From Paenibacillus sp. FSL H8-0548 (lineage in GTDB: Bacteria > Bacillota > Bacilli > Paenibacillales > Paenibacillaceae): 64,000 nucleotides of DNA. A model generated the notes under the pieces. It had not been told where the DNA came from and searched no databases. It worked only from the letters and a program-made list of their open reading frames with translations. Both the position numbers and the translations under genes were made by a program. The stretch is from the NCBI RefSeq assembly GCF_038630985.1, contig NZ_CP152049.1:5662501-5726500 (forward strand), in the 5' to 3' direction. Positions 9,444 through 18,000 of this stretch are shown here, piece by piece; the first letter of the stretch is position 1; each line of letters opens with the position of its first letter.

Positions 9444-10497
9444 GATCGACCTCTCCTCTCCGAATTGCTTCCCCCAACAGCATAATAGTCAGACCTTGGC
9501 CATATAACGTCGGATAGACGGGGATGCCATTGTACGCCTCTACCGATTCCATTACTGGAGTTCCCCCGGAGACACCCCCTACCATGCCGTCTTCTCCAAT
9601 GTAAAGACGAATGGCCAACAATGCCTTTCTTGCCGCAGTCTCAAAGCTTTCATCAGCTGGCAGCAGCCCAGACTCCAATCCTTTCCAGATACCGTAGGCA
9701 ATGCCTGCGCTGCCCGAAACTTCCCTGTAATAGGAAGATTCGTTCATTACTGTACTCCACAGACCCTCACTTTGCTGGAATGACACGAGACTCGTCATCA
9801 ACCGTAGATAACGTTCATGCAATTCCTGTGAAATATCCGCTAGCCGGGCGATCTCTTCCACGACCATCGGAACGCCAGCTGCTATCCACGCGTTCGCTCG
9901 CGTCCAACGGGCCGCAGACATATGATCGGCCGTGCTGCAGTTCCAACCGTGGAACAAGACGCCGGCGTCGCGATCCTCCAGCAGACGCAGATGGAGCAGC
10001 ACCTGATGCTGCGCCTCCTCGGCGTATGCTGAATTCCCCAGAAGCTTCGCTGCCCTTGCCAGAAACAGCACAGCCATAAACACCGTATCTGCCCAAACCT
10101 GCTCCGAGAATTCCACATTTTCGGTAACTGTATGTTCAAAAGCGCCTTCTCTCGTTCGCGGCGCGTACAGAACCAGCCATTGCGCCACCCGCGACGTCTC
10201 TTCCTTGAGCCATTCATCGCCTGACTCCCGGTATAATTCCGGAAAAATCGCGTAAGGAGCGATGGAGTTAATGACAGGCTCCTGCTCGGCCTTTTCCTTA
10301 TTCTGCCGAACCCAATTCAAGAGATACTCCTTCACTTCTTGGCTCCGAACAGCTTCGGCATAATCAAGCAAGGCAATAACTCCAACACCCGGCACCCAAT
10401 CCCATTTGTTGATATCCATGCCCCAGTTCCCCAAGTGATCCATCTTCATCTGCAACCATATCCGTTCCGCCTGCCCTTCAATTAACAACAACCCCAC
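9409..10497 (-). CDS. GH105/GH88-family unsaturated uronyl hydrolase (YteR/YesR type)
   Basis: About 362 residues from GTG 10497, with AAAGGTG just upstream; TTG codons at 10491 and 10488 are alternative starts. The typical opening AERIWLQMK...WGMDINKWDWVPGVGV is present, as is the family signature LFHGWNCSTADHMSAARW followed by TRANAW (residues about 182-205) that lines the active site of YteR-like enzymes. There is no signal peptide. Such enzymes remove the unsaturated galacturonyl or glucuronyl residue left by polysaccharide lyases, acting in the cytoplasm on imported disaccharides. It overlaps the 7731 gene and is the first gene of that two-gene unit. The sequence differs clearly from the two other GH105 genes in the window. 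Confidence 0.85.
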   Translation of the reverse strand: MGLLLIEGQAERIWLQMKMDHLGNWGMDINKWDWVPGVGVIALLDYAEAVRSQEVKEYLLNWVRQNKEKAEQEPVINSIAPYAIFPELYRESGDEWLKEETSRVAQWLVLYAPRTREGAFEHTVTENVEFSEQVWADTVFMAVLFLARAAKLLGNSAYAEEAQHQVLLHLRLLEDRDAGVLFHGWNCSTADHMSAARWTRANAWIAAGVPMVVEEIARLADISQELHERYLRLMTSLVSFQQSEGLWSTVMNESSYYREVSGSAGIAYGIWKGLESGLLPADESFETAARKALLAIRLYIGEDGMVGGVSGGTPVMESVEAYNGIPVYPTLYGQGLTIMLLGEAIRRGEVDHESGGTAGAYP

Positions 10498-11253
10498 ACC
10501 TTTCGCTTCTTGATAAGGTCATCATACCAGCCTGCGGCTCCTTCTCTCTTGGGGCTGCGTCTACAAAAAGTGGGGAATCGTCCTCTCGTCCCACTTTATA
10601 AAAGGGACATAGCTATCACATAGAATTCTACTGATCTGTCCCTAGGAAACGCATAGGACTGAAGTACTGCAAGCTGCCGATGCAACTTATTGGGAGGAGA
10701 ATAGCGGATCTCCTGTCCTCATCCGAGATAGCAGCAAACAGCCTGGATCACTATCTCTCTGGAGAAGCTGCTCTGGAACGGCCTTCCCGCCGTCAAAACA
10801 AGGCGATGATCTTAAGAACATTTAGATTTTCGCCCTGCTTTCGTTTTGACGTCATCCAGTGCTAATATGAAATCCAGTGTATTTTGCGCATGTTACATCG
10901 ATTCAGTTTCCGAGGATGATTCTTTTGCAAGGGATACGGCTCAATTAGGTCATCATAGCCAATCACACGCTGGCCATAATGACTTTAAAAAAAGAATTCC
11001 TCATGAGGAAATACCCTGGCTTCCATTTACATAATAAAGGAGTTGATCGACCGGCTTTGTGTAACTTTATAAACGGATATGCTGGATTGGCTTCATTAGG
11101 TCTTGCAGAAGATTCTGTAATAAGAGAAATCCTTCGCACTAAATACCCCCAGTTTCTTATGTATAACGCCTATATCTTACTCAATGGATTCCGCTAAAAC
11201 AACCGTGTGCAACTGAATACAGTTATTACATCAGTACTCAAGACTCATTTCGA
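10498..11253. other. Non-coding stretch, no recognisable gene
   Basis: About 750 bp between a GH105 gene and IS630 remains. Open frames of 60-72 codons (for example 10680-10865 and 10979-11197, plus strand) lack convincing ribosome binding sites and match no family I know. An 8-bp hairpin, AAAGTGGG/CCCACTTT, lies at 10567-10597. The stretch is probably decayed sequence linked to the neighbouring transposon remains. Confidence 0.5.
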
Positions 11254-12230
11254 CTAACGGGCTTGCTTCGCCGCAGCAGTCGCACAACTGAACCATATGA
11301 GGCCTCTCTTCTTTACACAAGCAGCTAGACACACTGCAAATGGAATAGTTGGCCTTTTCATTATTTCATCCATAAACTGCCCAACGTTCTTGCGAATTTC
11401 AGAAACAGCATGATACAACACGTTGTTGATCACATCGGATTTCAGCCATTTCCAGAGTCCATCGACAAGGTGAGCTGAGGGCTGTAAGGAGGCAAAAAAA
11501 CCAGTTCGAGCCATCCGTTCATTTCTTCCAGAAACGGATGCAGTAACTTTGTATGATGAATACGGGCGTTATCCAAAATCATGACGATTTTACCGTCTCG
11601 ATACACGGAAACTACCTTTTGAAGAAAATGCAAAAAGGTCTCCGCGGTATACTGCTCGTCTTCTTACCAGACCAATTGACCGGTTTCATAATCCAACGTG
11701 GCGAGTAACTTCACTCCGAAATGTTTGCCCGTGGTTTTAATGATGCGCTGTTTTCCCCGTAGAAACTATGTTTTTTGAATGGCCTGGTAGTCGCGAATCA
11801 TCGATTCATCCTTGAATAGCAAGTAGCTATCTTCTTCATTCAAGAGTCTTTTTTTAATGGGGAAAAGTGTTTTCTGAAAACTCGCGTTCAATAAAAGCGG
11901 CAATGAATTCAAGCTTCCAGTTATGACGAACAGTGAAGCCCACCTCATGTGGGACTTAATGGATGATGGTTTGTATCAACTTGTCCTGTTGTTCTTCTGT
12001 TATTCGGGTTGGCGCGCCGGACGAATACTTCATTTGTAAAGCCGATAATCCGCCAGTTTGATAGCGTTCATACATGTGGCGTTCCTTTACATGTTTCATC
12101 GCTTCTTTCAATTCATTTAATACGGTTTGGTTTTCCTTCTTCGTCCCTGCCTTGTTCGAGTTATTTTCTTTCTTATTCGAGATGCAGGTCGCGATTTCCT
12201 TACCATACTTTTCTAAAACTTTAGTTTAAC
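11254..12230 (-). pseudogene. IS630-family transposase remnant, multiply frameshifted
   Basis: Reading the minus strand, successive pieces of one IS630-type transposase appear in different frames. A helix-turn-helix region with GGLSALQMKYSSGAPTRIT is at about 12160-11960 and ends in a stop. Next come LLFKDESMIRDYQAIQKT (about 11820-11766), a DDE segment IVMILDNARIHHTKLLHPF and LELVFLPPYSPQL (about 11600-11480), and GLWKWLKSDVINN (from about 11455). Stops and frameshifts at about 11960, 11880, 11763, 11665 and 11465 make it non-functional. The catalytic aspartates are still readable in the fragments. No clear terminal inverted repeats were found. It marks past mobile-element activity. Confidence 0.85.
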
Positions 12231-12524
12231 TTATATAGTTGGATTGGTTCATTTATGAAATAGCGCAATAGGACGAGGCTACGTTGTAGTCTATACAACA
12301 CAATCGACGTTACTCGCCTGACTCGACACGAACACTGCAGTTTGTGCAATAGTATGCCTAGTCTAGAGCGATATTCGTTGGTTTGGAGCTAATTCTACTG
12401 CAGTATTACATTGTAGCCGTCTGGAACAGCTCTCATGTGAGGTTTCTATTGTACGAAGTGCAGTGTAGGCTGCTTCTCCTTAAACTAGCGAGGACTTTAG
12501 TGCATGATATAGGAAATTTATGTA

Positions 12525-12555
12525 CGCAGCTAACGATGCTGCAAAGTTAGCTGCG
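12525..12555. repeat. Orphan hairpin
   Basis: CGCAGCTAAC (12525-12534) pairs with GTTAGCTGCG (12546-12555). It lies in a 600-bp gene-free stretch (12241-12840) next to short inverted repeats and has no adjacent gene end to terminate. Confidence 0.45.
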
Positions 12556-12569
12556 CATTGGAGTCTGAT

Positions 12570-12731
12570 TATAAGTTGAATTTAAAAATGGAGTTTCAGC
12601 TAGCGAGACGAGCGTTTCTCCATAAACGAAGTGTTCCCCAAGGAAATCAAAGACTCCGGTTGCAACCGTGGCCCTAAAGAATGATTTGCTCGCGCATCGC
12701 CCAATACGTAAATTTCTAGTTCAACTTATAT
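12570..12731. repeat. Small element bounded by imperfect inverted repeats (TATAAGTTGAA type)
   Basis: The left end reads TATAAGTTGAATT (from 12570) and the right end reads, on the minus strand, TATATAAGTTGAACT (from 12731). A further minus-strand copy, TATATAAGTTAAACT, sits at about 12237-12223 at the head of the IS630 remnant, and a longer related copy starts at 48108. The 162-bp span has no open frame and could be a miniature mobile element or dispersed intergenic repeat. The remaining 12241-12840 stretch contains no gene I can see. Confidence 0.4.
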
Positions 12732-12840
12732 ATTCTTTTTTTATTGGAAATCGTATTCGATAGATGCTGCGATTTTACCTTGTGTATTTCTAATCTTTTG
12801 GAAAGAACGTAGCATGTTCTAATCGTAAGGATCTTTTTTC

Positions 12841-13878
12841 CTATATGTTACTGACAACTTCCTTATTCTGAAGCAGGGCTACCAAATAGGCCAATGTCAA
12901 GCCTTGGCCCCAGCCTTGAACTCTCTTCTTGGATATGACTTTATAATCATCTGAACTATACATTACCGCCGTACCTGCAGATACATTGCGGACCGAACCA
13001 TCTTCATCTATGTTTGCCAAAATGCCTTCATAAGCTTTGGCCATATAATTTTGATGCAGAGGGTGCGCATAGGAAACCAGTGCGGCAGCAATACCGGCGG
13101 AAGCTGAGGTTTCCTCATAGGAAGTATCATCATTCAATACTGTATGCCACAGCCCGTTTGGTGATTGCAGCCTGACCAGAGAAGTTAGTTGATCGCCGAG
13201 TGCACCACCGATCTGCATCCACATTGGCATAAAGGGATTCAGCATTTTATAGGCTTGTGCCATCGTGTAGGCGGCCCATGCATTGGCTCTGCCCCAGTAA
13301 ATACCGGACAGATGATCTTTCCTTACATTATCCCAGGCATGATAGAACAAATTCGTTTTCGTGTCCTGCAAATATTCTTCATGCCAGTAAAATTGATTGA
13401 GCGCATCGTCAATGTATTCTTTATTGTCTAGTTTAAATCCAAGGCGAAGCAGGAAATAGGCTGCCATGAACAACGTATCCGCCCAAGCTTGCTCTGGAAA
13501 ATCATTTTGGGAGGATACGGTATGTTGGAATACACCTTCCCCGAATCGAATAGCTTCCTTCCGTAAATATTCGGCTTTCATCAGGGCCAGATCAAGATAT
13601 TTCGAGTCTCCTGTAGCTTCATGCAGCGTCAGCATGGTATGGCCCATAGCACAAGCATTGACCATCATTGGCGGCAGCCCAAGTTCCAAATATTCGTCCA
13701 CCCATTTGACTAGAAAATCGATGTACTCTTGATTCCCCGTCACTTCCCATGCTTTGCAAATCCCGTAAAAAGCTACCCCGCAAGACCAATTCCAAGTGAA
13801 ATCCATATTCATTGTTCTGCGGACTACACGGTCTATAAGCTCCTTTACTTCATCTTCGTTGCATTCAAATTTACGCAT
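12841..13878 (-). CDS. GH105-family unsaturated rhamnogalacturonyl hydrolase (YteR type)
   Basis: The 345-residue protein is cytoplasmic, with no signal peptide. Family hallmarks are MDFTWNWSCGVAFYGI at the N-terminus, AWADTLFMAAYFLLRLG, and the active-site segment LFYHAWDNVRKDHLSG followed by YWGRANAWAAY (about residues 180-208), matching the YteR H-W...R-A-N-A-W pattern. It hydrolyses unsaturated galacturonyl-rhamnose disaccharides after lyase cleavage and uptake. It is a close paralogue of the 26560 gene. A divergent AraC regulator starts 165 bp away and probably controls it. Upstream, CTCCGTA occurs twice as a direct repeat (13959 and 13989), a possible regulator site. Confidence 0.9.
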   Translation of the reverse strand: MRKFECNEDEVKELIDRVVRRTMNMDFTWNWSCGVAFYGICKAWEVTGNQEYIDFLVKWVDEYLELGLPPMMVNACAMGHTMLTLHEATGDSKYLDLALMKAEYLRKEAIRFGEGVFQHTVSSQNDFPEQAWADTLFMAAYFLLRLGFKLDNKEYIDDALNQFYWHEEYLQDTKTNLFYHAWDNVRKDHLSGIYWGRANAWAAYTMAQAYKMLNPFMPMWMQIGGALGDQLTSLVRLQSPNGLWHTVLNDDTSYEETSASAGIAAALVSYAHPLHQNYMAKAYEGILANIDEDGSVRNVSAGTAVMYSSDDYKVISKKRVQGWGQGLTLAYLVALLQNKEVVSNI

Positions 13879-13958
13879 GGCATCTATTCCTCCGTATATT
13901 TTGCATTATGAAACTTATATTACTTTACCCAAGATTAACATGAAAATAGGAGTGGTTT

Positions 13959-14009
13959 CTCCGTATTTACGCACAACTATTCACTAAACTCCGTAAATAT
14001 TGATATAAT
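13959..14009 (+). promoter_or_regulatory. Candidate regulator/promoter region of divergent GH105-AraC pair
   Basis: Direct repeats CTCCGTA at 13959 and 13989 (30 bp apart, about three helical turns) precede a TATAAT hexamer at 14004-14009 upstream of the AraC gene at 14044. No clear -35 box is visible. AraC proteins usually bind direct repeats, hence the suggestion. Confidence 0.3.
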
Positions 14010-14043
14010 ATATACAGTCTATTGTCAGTGAAAGGAGCTCCAT

Positions 14044-14904
14044 ATGACTGTTCAATCGCTTCCTAACCTGCTTCACTTCGGCTCGATAGACGAACCCTTG
14101 TGGATCGAGTTCGACCGGAGAATCGGCCATCATTCTATGACTAACACCCACTACCATAAATCGTACGAAATCTATTATCTATACAGCGGGGAAAGGAACT
14201 TCTTTATCGGGGATTCGGTCCATCATATCCTCCCTGGTGATATGGTGCTCATCGACTCCAACATCGTGCACAAAACGTCAGGGCTCAGCATCCCCAATCA
14301 CGAACGGGTCGTCCTCCATTTTGGTCAACCCTTCTTTAATGGAATTTCGCCGGAGGATACAGATCTGCTTCTAGCTCCCTTCACCGATGGCCATCCGCTG
14401 ATCAGACTTAATCTGCAGGAGAGGATGCACGTGGAAGAGCTGCTTAGCTCTCTGCTTACCGAACTTAACGAATGCCCCCTAGGCTATCAACTGCACATCC
14501 GGAACATGGCTATTGAATTAATGCTGTTCACAGCTCGCCACATTCTGAAGCGTAAATCTTTGCCTGATATTGAACTTACACCAGTCCAGCAGAAGGTGAC
14601 GGATATTATCCGCCACATTAATCTGAACTACAGGGAACCGCTGCATCTGGACGATATTTCCAAGCATTTTTTTATTAGTAAGGGCCACTTGTGCCGCGTA
14701 TTCAAGGAGGTCACCGGCTTCGGCTTTACCCAGTACATCAATATTACTCGGGTAAAAGAGGCCGAAAATCTCCTGCGCGGAACAAGTTGGAGTGTTACTC
14801 AGGTGTCGGAACAGTGTGGGTTTGAGAACTTTTCCCACTTCGGCAGAGTGTTCAAAAAGCTGTCTGGCCTGTCCCCCCGTGCCTATCGGAAACAGGAAAA
14901 GTGA
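14044..14904 (+). CDS. AraC-family transcriptional regulator with cupin sensor domain
   Basis: The 286-residue protein starts at ATG 14044 after GAAAGGAGCTCC. The N-terminal cupin carries THYHKSYEIYYLYSGERNFF and ILPGDMVLIDSNIVH (residues about 36-80). The C-terminal DNA-binding domain has HFFISKGHLCRVFKEVTG and EQCGFENFSHFGRVFKKLSG. It is divergent from the GH105 gene at 12841-13878 and convergent with the giant lyase-like gene, ending at a strong bidirectional terminator. It is likely the activator of the GH105 gene in response to a pectin-derived sugar. Confidence 0.88.
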   Translation: MTVQSLPNLLHFGSIDEPLWIEFDRRIGHHSMTNTHYHKSYEIYYLYSGERNFFIGDSVHHILPGDMVLIDSNIVHKTSGLSIPNHERVVLHFGQPFFNGISPEDTDLLLAPFTDGHPLIRLNLQERMHVEELLSSLLTELNECPLGYQLHIRNMAIELMLFTARHILKRKSLPDIELTPVQQKVTDIIRHINLNYREPLHLDDISKHFFISKGHLCRVFKEVTGFGFTQYINITRVKEAENLLRGTSWSVTQVSEQCGFENFSHFGRVFKKLSGLSPRAYRKQEK

Positions 14905-14956
14905 GGTCAATCAGCCAGTTTTCGACGATACCCAAAAATGTATGTCTACTAAAATA

Positions 14957-14990
14957 TAACCAACGACCATTCATTCAAGGTCGTTGGTTA
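14957..14990. terminator. Bidirectional intrinsic terminator
   Basis: 12-bp perfect arms TAACCAACGACC (14957-14968) and GGTCGTTGGTTA (14979-14990) with a 10-nt loop lie between the convergent AraC and lyase genes. T-rich sequence (TGTTTTATG) follows on the plus side. Confidence 0.8.
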
Positions 14991-15031
14991 TGTTTTATGA
15001 ATGCTTAATCAATATGCTCTTATAGCTTCCT

Positions 15032-18000
15032 TTAATTTTTCAATAAATTTAAGATGACTTGTGCACTCTCTGCACGACTCGCAATGCCCTGAGGGATGAA
15101 TTCCTGCTCACTGCGACCTTGTAAAAGCTTTTGCGAGACGGCAGCTTTAACTCCCGCTTCAGCCCATTGACTAATTTTTTCGGCATCTTTGAATCGCGTC
15201 GACAGGCTACCACTTATGTCCAGCTGCTTATCACTCTTCCATTCATAAGCGCGAACTATCATAACTGCCACTTCCTCACGCGTGATCCATCCGTCCGGAT
15301 CAAATATTACGTTGTCACGGCCGCTTATTAGGCCAACTTGGTATGCATCACCAATTATTTCTGCATACCAGGCTTCTGCTGCTACATCATGGAAGGGCGA
15401 AGCTTCATGGCTTGCAGTAATTCCTAACGCACGTACTAACATTGCAGTAAACTCCGCACGAGTAACTGGCTTCTCTGGTGCAAACAACTTATCGGATACA
15501 CCATTAATGATATGCTTAGCCGCCAATTCTCTCACCGTCTCGGCTGCCCAGTGGGTAGCCGCAACATCTGCAAAAGTCTTATTGAACTCCAGAACTGCAT
15601 ACTTGCTGAAGTGGTAAATGTCCGCGCTAAGTTCACCATTCACCCATGTTCCTCCGACATACTCAAGTCGGCCTTGGTCATCGATATAGTAGACACCAGC
15701 CAATTTGGTATCCGTGTTGGCTTCAACTTTGAATGTCAGCGTGATTGGTGTCTCAAAACGCTCCAACTTCACTTCTTTGCCATCCTTTGTCACGCCAACA
15801 AGTCGCAAGTCATATATATCACTTACAGCCTTAATGGCCGCGCTGGATTTAGCTGCAGCTGCTTCGACTAATGCGCTCGACGCCGCCTCCCCAACCTGAT
15901 CTATCTTCAGAACAAGCTTCGCATCTGATGTTTCATTAACCGGAAGCATGGACTTTAGAGTTCTAAGGATAGAGGAAGGAATTTTTACTGAAATGCTACC
16001 TTTTGTTACTACAATCGGCTTTGCTCCCAATGTCTCAATCGCTTGTGCTGGTATAAGAAGTTCTTTTTCCTTCTCGCCAAGCAGAATCGACACTTTATCA
16101 TTAATACTTTTTAGTGATTCTTCATCAATGATTTTCTTATCTTCAAAACTGTCTGTATTACCTGCCACTGGCCCCGGTGATGTTACACTTGATGGAGCTA
16201 CCGATACGGTAACCTCAACTGATATACCACCATAACTTGTGGTCAATTTCACCGTACCAGTACCAACAGCAGTTACTAATCCTTGCGCGCTAACTGTTGC
16301 TATATTCGTATTATTAGAACTAAAGTTGACCTGTGAGGTGACATCTTTTCTTGTATTATCTTCGTATATAGCTGTAACTACGGTTTGATGCGTCCCACCG
16401 AGACTTAAGTTATACGATGTGCTGTCCAGCTCAAGCGCCGATAATTGAGGTTCATCTGTTGCAACATCTACTTCCAAACGGATAGCATCATACATAATGC
16501 TCGTAAATACATTATTCCAAGAGGCATTCCCATCAGGTGTAGGCAGTGATAACTCCACGATATTCTCACCTTGATGTATCAGTCCAGCGTCAAACTGTGC
16601 TTGAACTTGATAGTATATCCCCCTGGCGGCTCCTTGCCGGTATAACGACGCATCATTTTCAGGACCTTCACCGAATGCGCTTTCACCATTTCCTGGAGAT
16701 TCCCATCTACCGATTTCTACACCATTCAATTTTACTAGCAAAGAACCGTATACACTTCCTGCCAATCCGAAAGTCATCGTTCCAGTTCCCAACCCTGACT
16801 GGTAACCGTCAGAATCGAACCGAATTTTCCAAATTGCTGGTGAAGAATCCTTAGGAACTTTTAGCATTGCAGGATCACCTGGCGTCTTCGAAACCGGCTG
16901 AAAGAAATTCCATTTTTCACTTGGATCATCCACACCTACCTTGAAATCCACACCATTAGGGAATTCCAATGGATACTCCAACCAAGTGCCGAATTGACGA
17001 TACTTGTCCAAGTTTGGAATCGAAGAGGCATAGGCATTGGGAGTTACAAAAAACTCGGCAGCTGAACGGTCCGGCGTTCCAATTTGCCAGAGTAGTTCAC
17101 CATTCATCTTCGGAACCCATGACAGGCCCCCCAGATCCGTTGTCACATTTGAATGAATAACAACATGATCTTTTCGGAATTCATCGAATACACCGTCTAC
17201 AAAAGCATATAAGGTGTACTCACCGGGACGAACTGCAGGAATGCTGAAACTGCCGTCGCTTGCAGCACGAGCATAATACACATAATCTTCATTTTGGAGC
17301 TGCCAATCCTTATCGCCTGCAGCTAGAATGACCCATGCATTATTCGCTGAAGAGCCATCGGCAATCGTTAGCTTCCCGGTTGCATTCCCTCTGGAATTGG
17401 CCGCATATAAAGGGTCAGCCACCCAAGCGTAAGGCCATTTGGATATTTCTTCTTCAGCGCGAGCCTTAGCATCATCCCACATAGCATCGGTACTGTCGCC
17501 TTCATTCAAATATAAATAGAAGGGACCGTACACTTTCTCCCACCCTACCGGAGGATTCAAGTTAGTGTTGCCATAATGGGCAGTAATTTCATGCCATAAC
17601 AATCTGGGCCCCGCACCGGTTTGATGCGTAGTCAGCTCCTGTTTAGTAGGACCGCCAACATAATATTCCTTACTGGCTTGGATTATAGACATACCGATCT
17701 TGTCTCCGTAAACACCAAACACATGATTATCGCCTTCCAAAGAACTGATTTGCTGGTATTTGGTATATACCGAGCCATCTGCGAGCAAATTAGTAGCATC
17801 CTGCAGCACCGGCCCACTTGTCAAATCTGAAGTTGTGTCAAAGGTGCCCTTGCGTAGATCATCAATGGCGTAGTCTTTAAATACGGAATCTGGAGGACTA
17901 AACGAATAGCGCAATTGTTCTAGGTTTAATCCTGCCGGCATATCTGACGTATATTTATAAATTGAATAATAGTACAGTCCAGGGGAGTCGGCTTCCAGAA

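Noticed and set aside
10567..10597. AAAGTGGG/CCCACTTT hairpin as a terminator
   Set aside because: It lies upstream of the GH105 start on the minus strand, no plus-strand gene ends there, and no T-run follows.
10979..11197. 72-codon plus-strand frame
   Set aside because: No ribosome site, no recognisable motif, and it lies in decayed sequence next to transposon remains.
11254..12230. Functional IS630 insertion sequence
   Set aside because: Several stops and frameshifts, and no terminal inverted repeats were found.
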